64,000 nucleotides of DNA from Pradoshia eiseniae (GTDB lineage Bacteria; Bacillota; Bacilli; Bacillales; Pradoshiaceae), in contig NZ_PKOZ01000002.1 in assembly GCF_002946355.1 (NCBI RefSeq), positions 248,001-312,000 of the forward strand, read 5' to 3'. The stretch's first letter is position 1. Every line of letters starts with the position of its first letter. The position numbers and the translations under genes are program-made. Positions 63,309 through 64,000 of this stretch are shown here, in pieces. The notes beneath the pieces are model-generated. The model was not told the DNA's origin and ran no database searches. It worked only from the letters and a program-made list of their open reading frames with translations.

Positions 63309-64000
63309 ATGAAAAGACTTATTTCCCTAATCGTGGTGCTCGTTTTCCTATTCGCAAGTCCATTGGCACATTTGTCATCGGGACATGCTGTCGGAAATTC
63401 TGTCAACCCGACTTTAGAACGAGTTATTGTAAAGATGGAGAACTTCCAGGGAATCAGTCGTTTGCTGAAGGCTGGTGCGACAGTCCTGGCTAAGCAGGAT
63501 AAGCTCGTCACTCTGAAGAAACCATCAAATCAATCCATGACTGCCTTTTTGAAAGAGTTGGAGAGTCAGCCGGGTGTTGTCTATGCAGAGCCTGATTACA
63601 CAGTAACCCGTAAGGTCATTCCGAATGATGAGAGATATGCCGAACAATGGCATCATCAAATCATTCACAGCGAGAGAGCGTGGGAGTCTGGTTTGGGCAG
63701 CGGACAAATCGTTGTTGCTGTCATAGATGATGGAATAGATGCCCAGCATCCCGATCTTAAAGGTAATATCGTCAAACCATTCAATGTTTTAACAAGCAAT
63801 TCAAAAGTTCCTGTCGGTGAACACGGAACCCATGTTGGCGGCATTATCGCGGCAAGCGCCAATAATGGGGTTGGCGTCTCTGGAGTGGCTCCCGGTGCCA
63901 AAATTATGCCGGTCAATGTGTTTCGTGGGCAATTGGCGTATACCTCTGAAATCATCCGAGGAATAGAATACGCCGTCAAGAACGGAGCGGATATCATTAA
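63309..64000 (+). CDS. Subtilisin-like S8 serine protease, 3' end outside window
   Basis: Open from ATG 63309 (GGAGG nine bases upstream) to the window edge, at least 230 residues. Signal peptide (KRLISLIVVLVFLFASPLAH), an inhibitor-type propeptide (about 35-100, with VVYAEPDYTV) and the start of the catalytic domain with VIDDGID (Asp) and GEHGTHVGG (His). The Ser motif is beyond the window. Secreted protease of the fervidolysin/thermitase-like type. Confidence 0.92.
   Translation, partial: MKRLISLIVVLVFLFASPLAHLSSGHAVGNSVNPTLERVIVKMENFQGISRLLKAGATVLAKQDKLVTLKKPSNQSMTAFLKELESQPGVVYAEPDYTVTRKVIPNDERYAEQWHHQIIHSERAWESGLGSGQIVVAVIDDGIDAQHPDLKGNIVKPFNVLTSNSKVPVGEHGTHVGGIIAASANNGVGVSGVAPGAKIMPVNVFRGQLAYTSEIIRGIEYAVKNGADII

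Overview
The window reads as chromosome of a low-GC, Gram-positive, Bacillus-like bacterium (Bacillaceae, genus not assignable from sequence alone). Pointers are strong GGAGG-type ribosome sites, many GTG/TTG starts, wall teichoic acid genes (tagD, tagB/tagF-like, tagGH-like, mnaA), an LCP ligase, a SipW/TasA-type locus, LysM-NlpC/P60 wall hydrolases and a subtilisin. Almost everything concerns the cell envelope: making surface polysaccharide, making teichoic acid, and displaying surface proteins. No rRNA, tRNA or CRISPR array was seen.

Region 1 (1-20059) is a surface-polysaccharide cluster, all on the + strand. After the 3' end of a galU gene come a membrane nucleotide-sugar 4,6-dehydratase, a PLP aminotransferase and an initiating phosphosugar transferase (a bacillosamine-type start), then an ATP-grasp enzyme and a HAD phosphatase. 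Next is a FucNAc cassette: a WbuB-like transferase plus CapE/CapF/CapG-like enzymes that make UDP-L-FucNAc. It is followed by glycosyltransferases, an unusual trio (P-loop kinase, APH-like phosphotransferase, nucleotidyltransferase), a Wzy-like polymerase, an SGNH hydrolase and a MurJ-family flippase. Logic: activated sugars, then lipid-linked repeat unit, flip, polymerise. The cluster is visibly more AT-rich than its flanks.

Region 2 (20060-32560) is a rearrangement zone. It holds a duplicated 5' end of a yifB/comM gene whose intact-length copy has an in-frame stop at codon 14, a RAYT (REP-associated tyrosine transposase) overlapping the yifB stop, and several REP-like repeats. It also holds a UDP-glucuronate 4-epimerase with two further fragments of its 3' end or terminator, an Ig-repeat surface protein with a frameshift in its signal peptide, and a scrapyard of gmd, IS3, IS21 (istA, inverted istB) and galE fragments. 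A glycerophosphotransferase and an intact galE complete it.

Region 3 (34112-46060) is teichoic acid and wall polymer: a 1599-aa GT2/glycerophosphotransferase fusion, a DUF6270-like protein, an LCP-family ligase, the TagG/TagH-like ABC exporter and a second, complete galU.

Region 4 (46937-57797) is the most novel part. A five-gene operon encodes a membrane-anchored protein with a 36-bp tandem repeat, a TasA/camelysin-like protein, a SipW signal peptidase, a TasA-like protein fused to a beta-helix, and a further SipW-type secreted protein. Then come three small coiled-coil or tethered extracellular proteins and a 1113-aa LRR/Ig surface protein. I infer a SipW-processed surface fibre or matrix system with an unusual beta-helix subunit.

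Region 5 (58067-64000) returns to wall metabolism: a tagB/tagF-like gene, mnaA, two tandem tagD copies, a LysM/NlpC-P60 hydrolase and the 5' part of a subtilisin-like protease that runs off the window.

All calls come from reading the sequence; no database search was run, and family names rest on remembered motifs.
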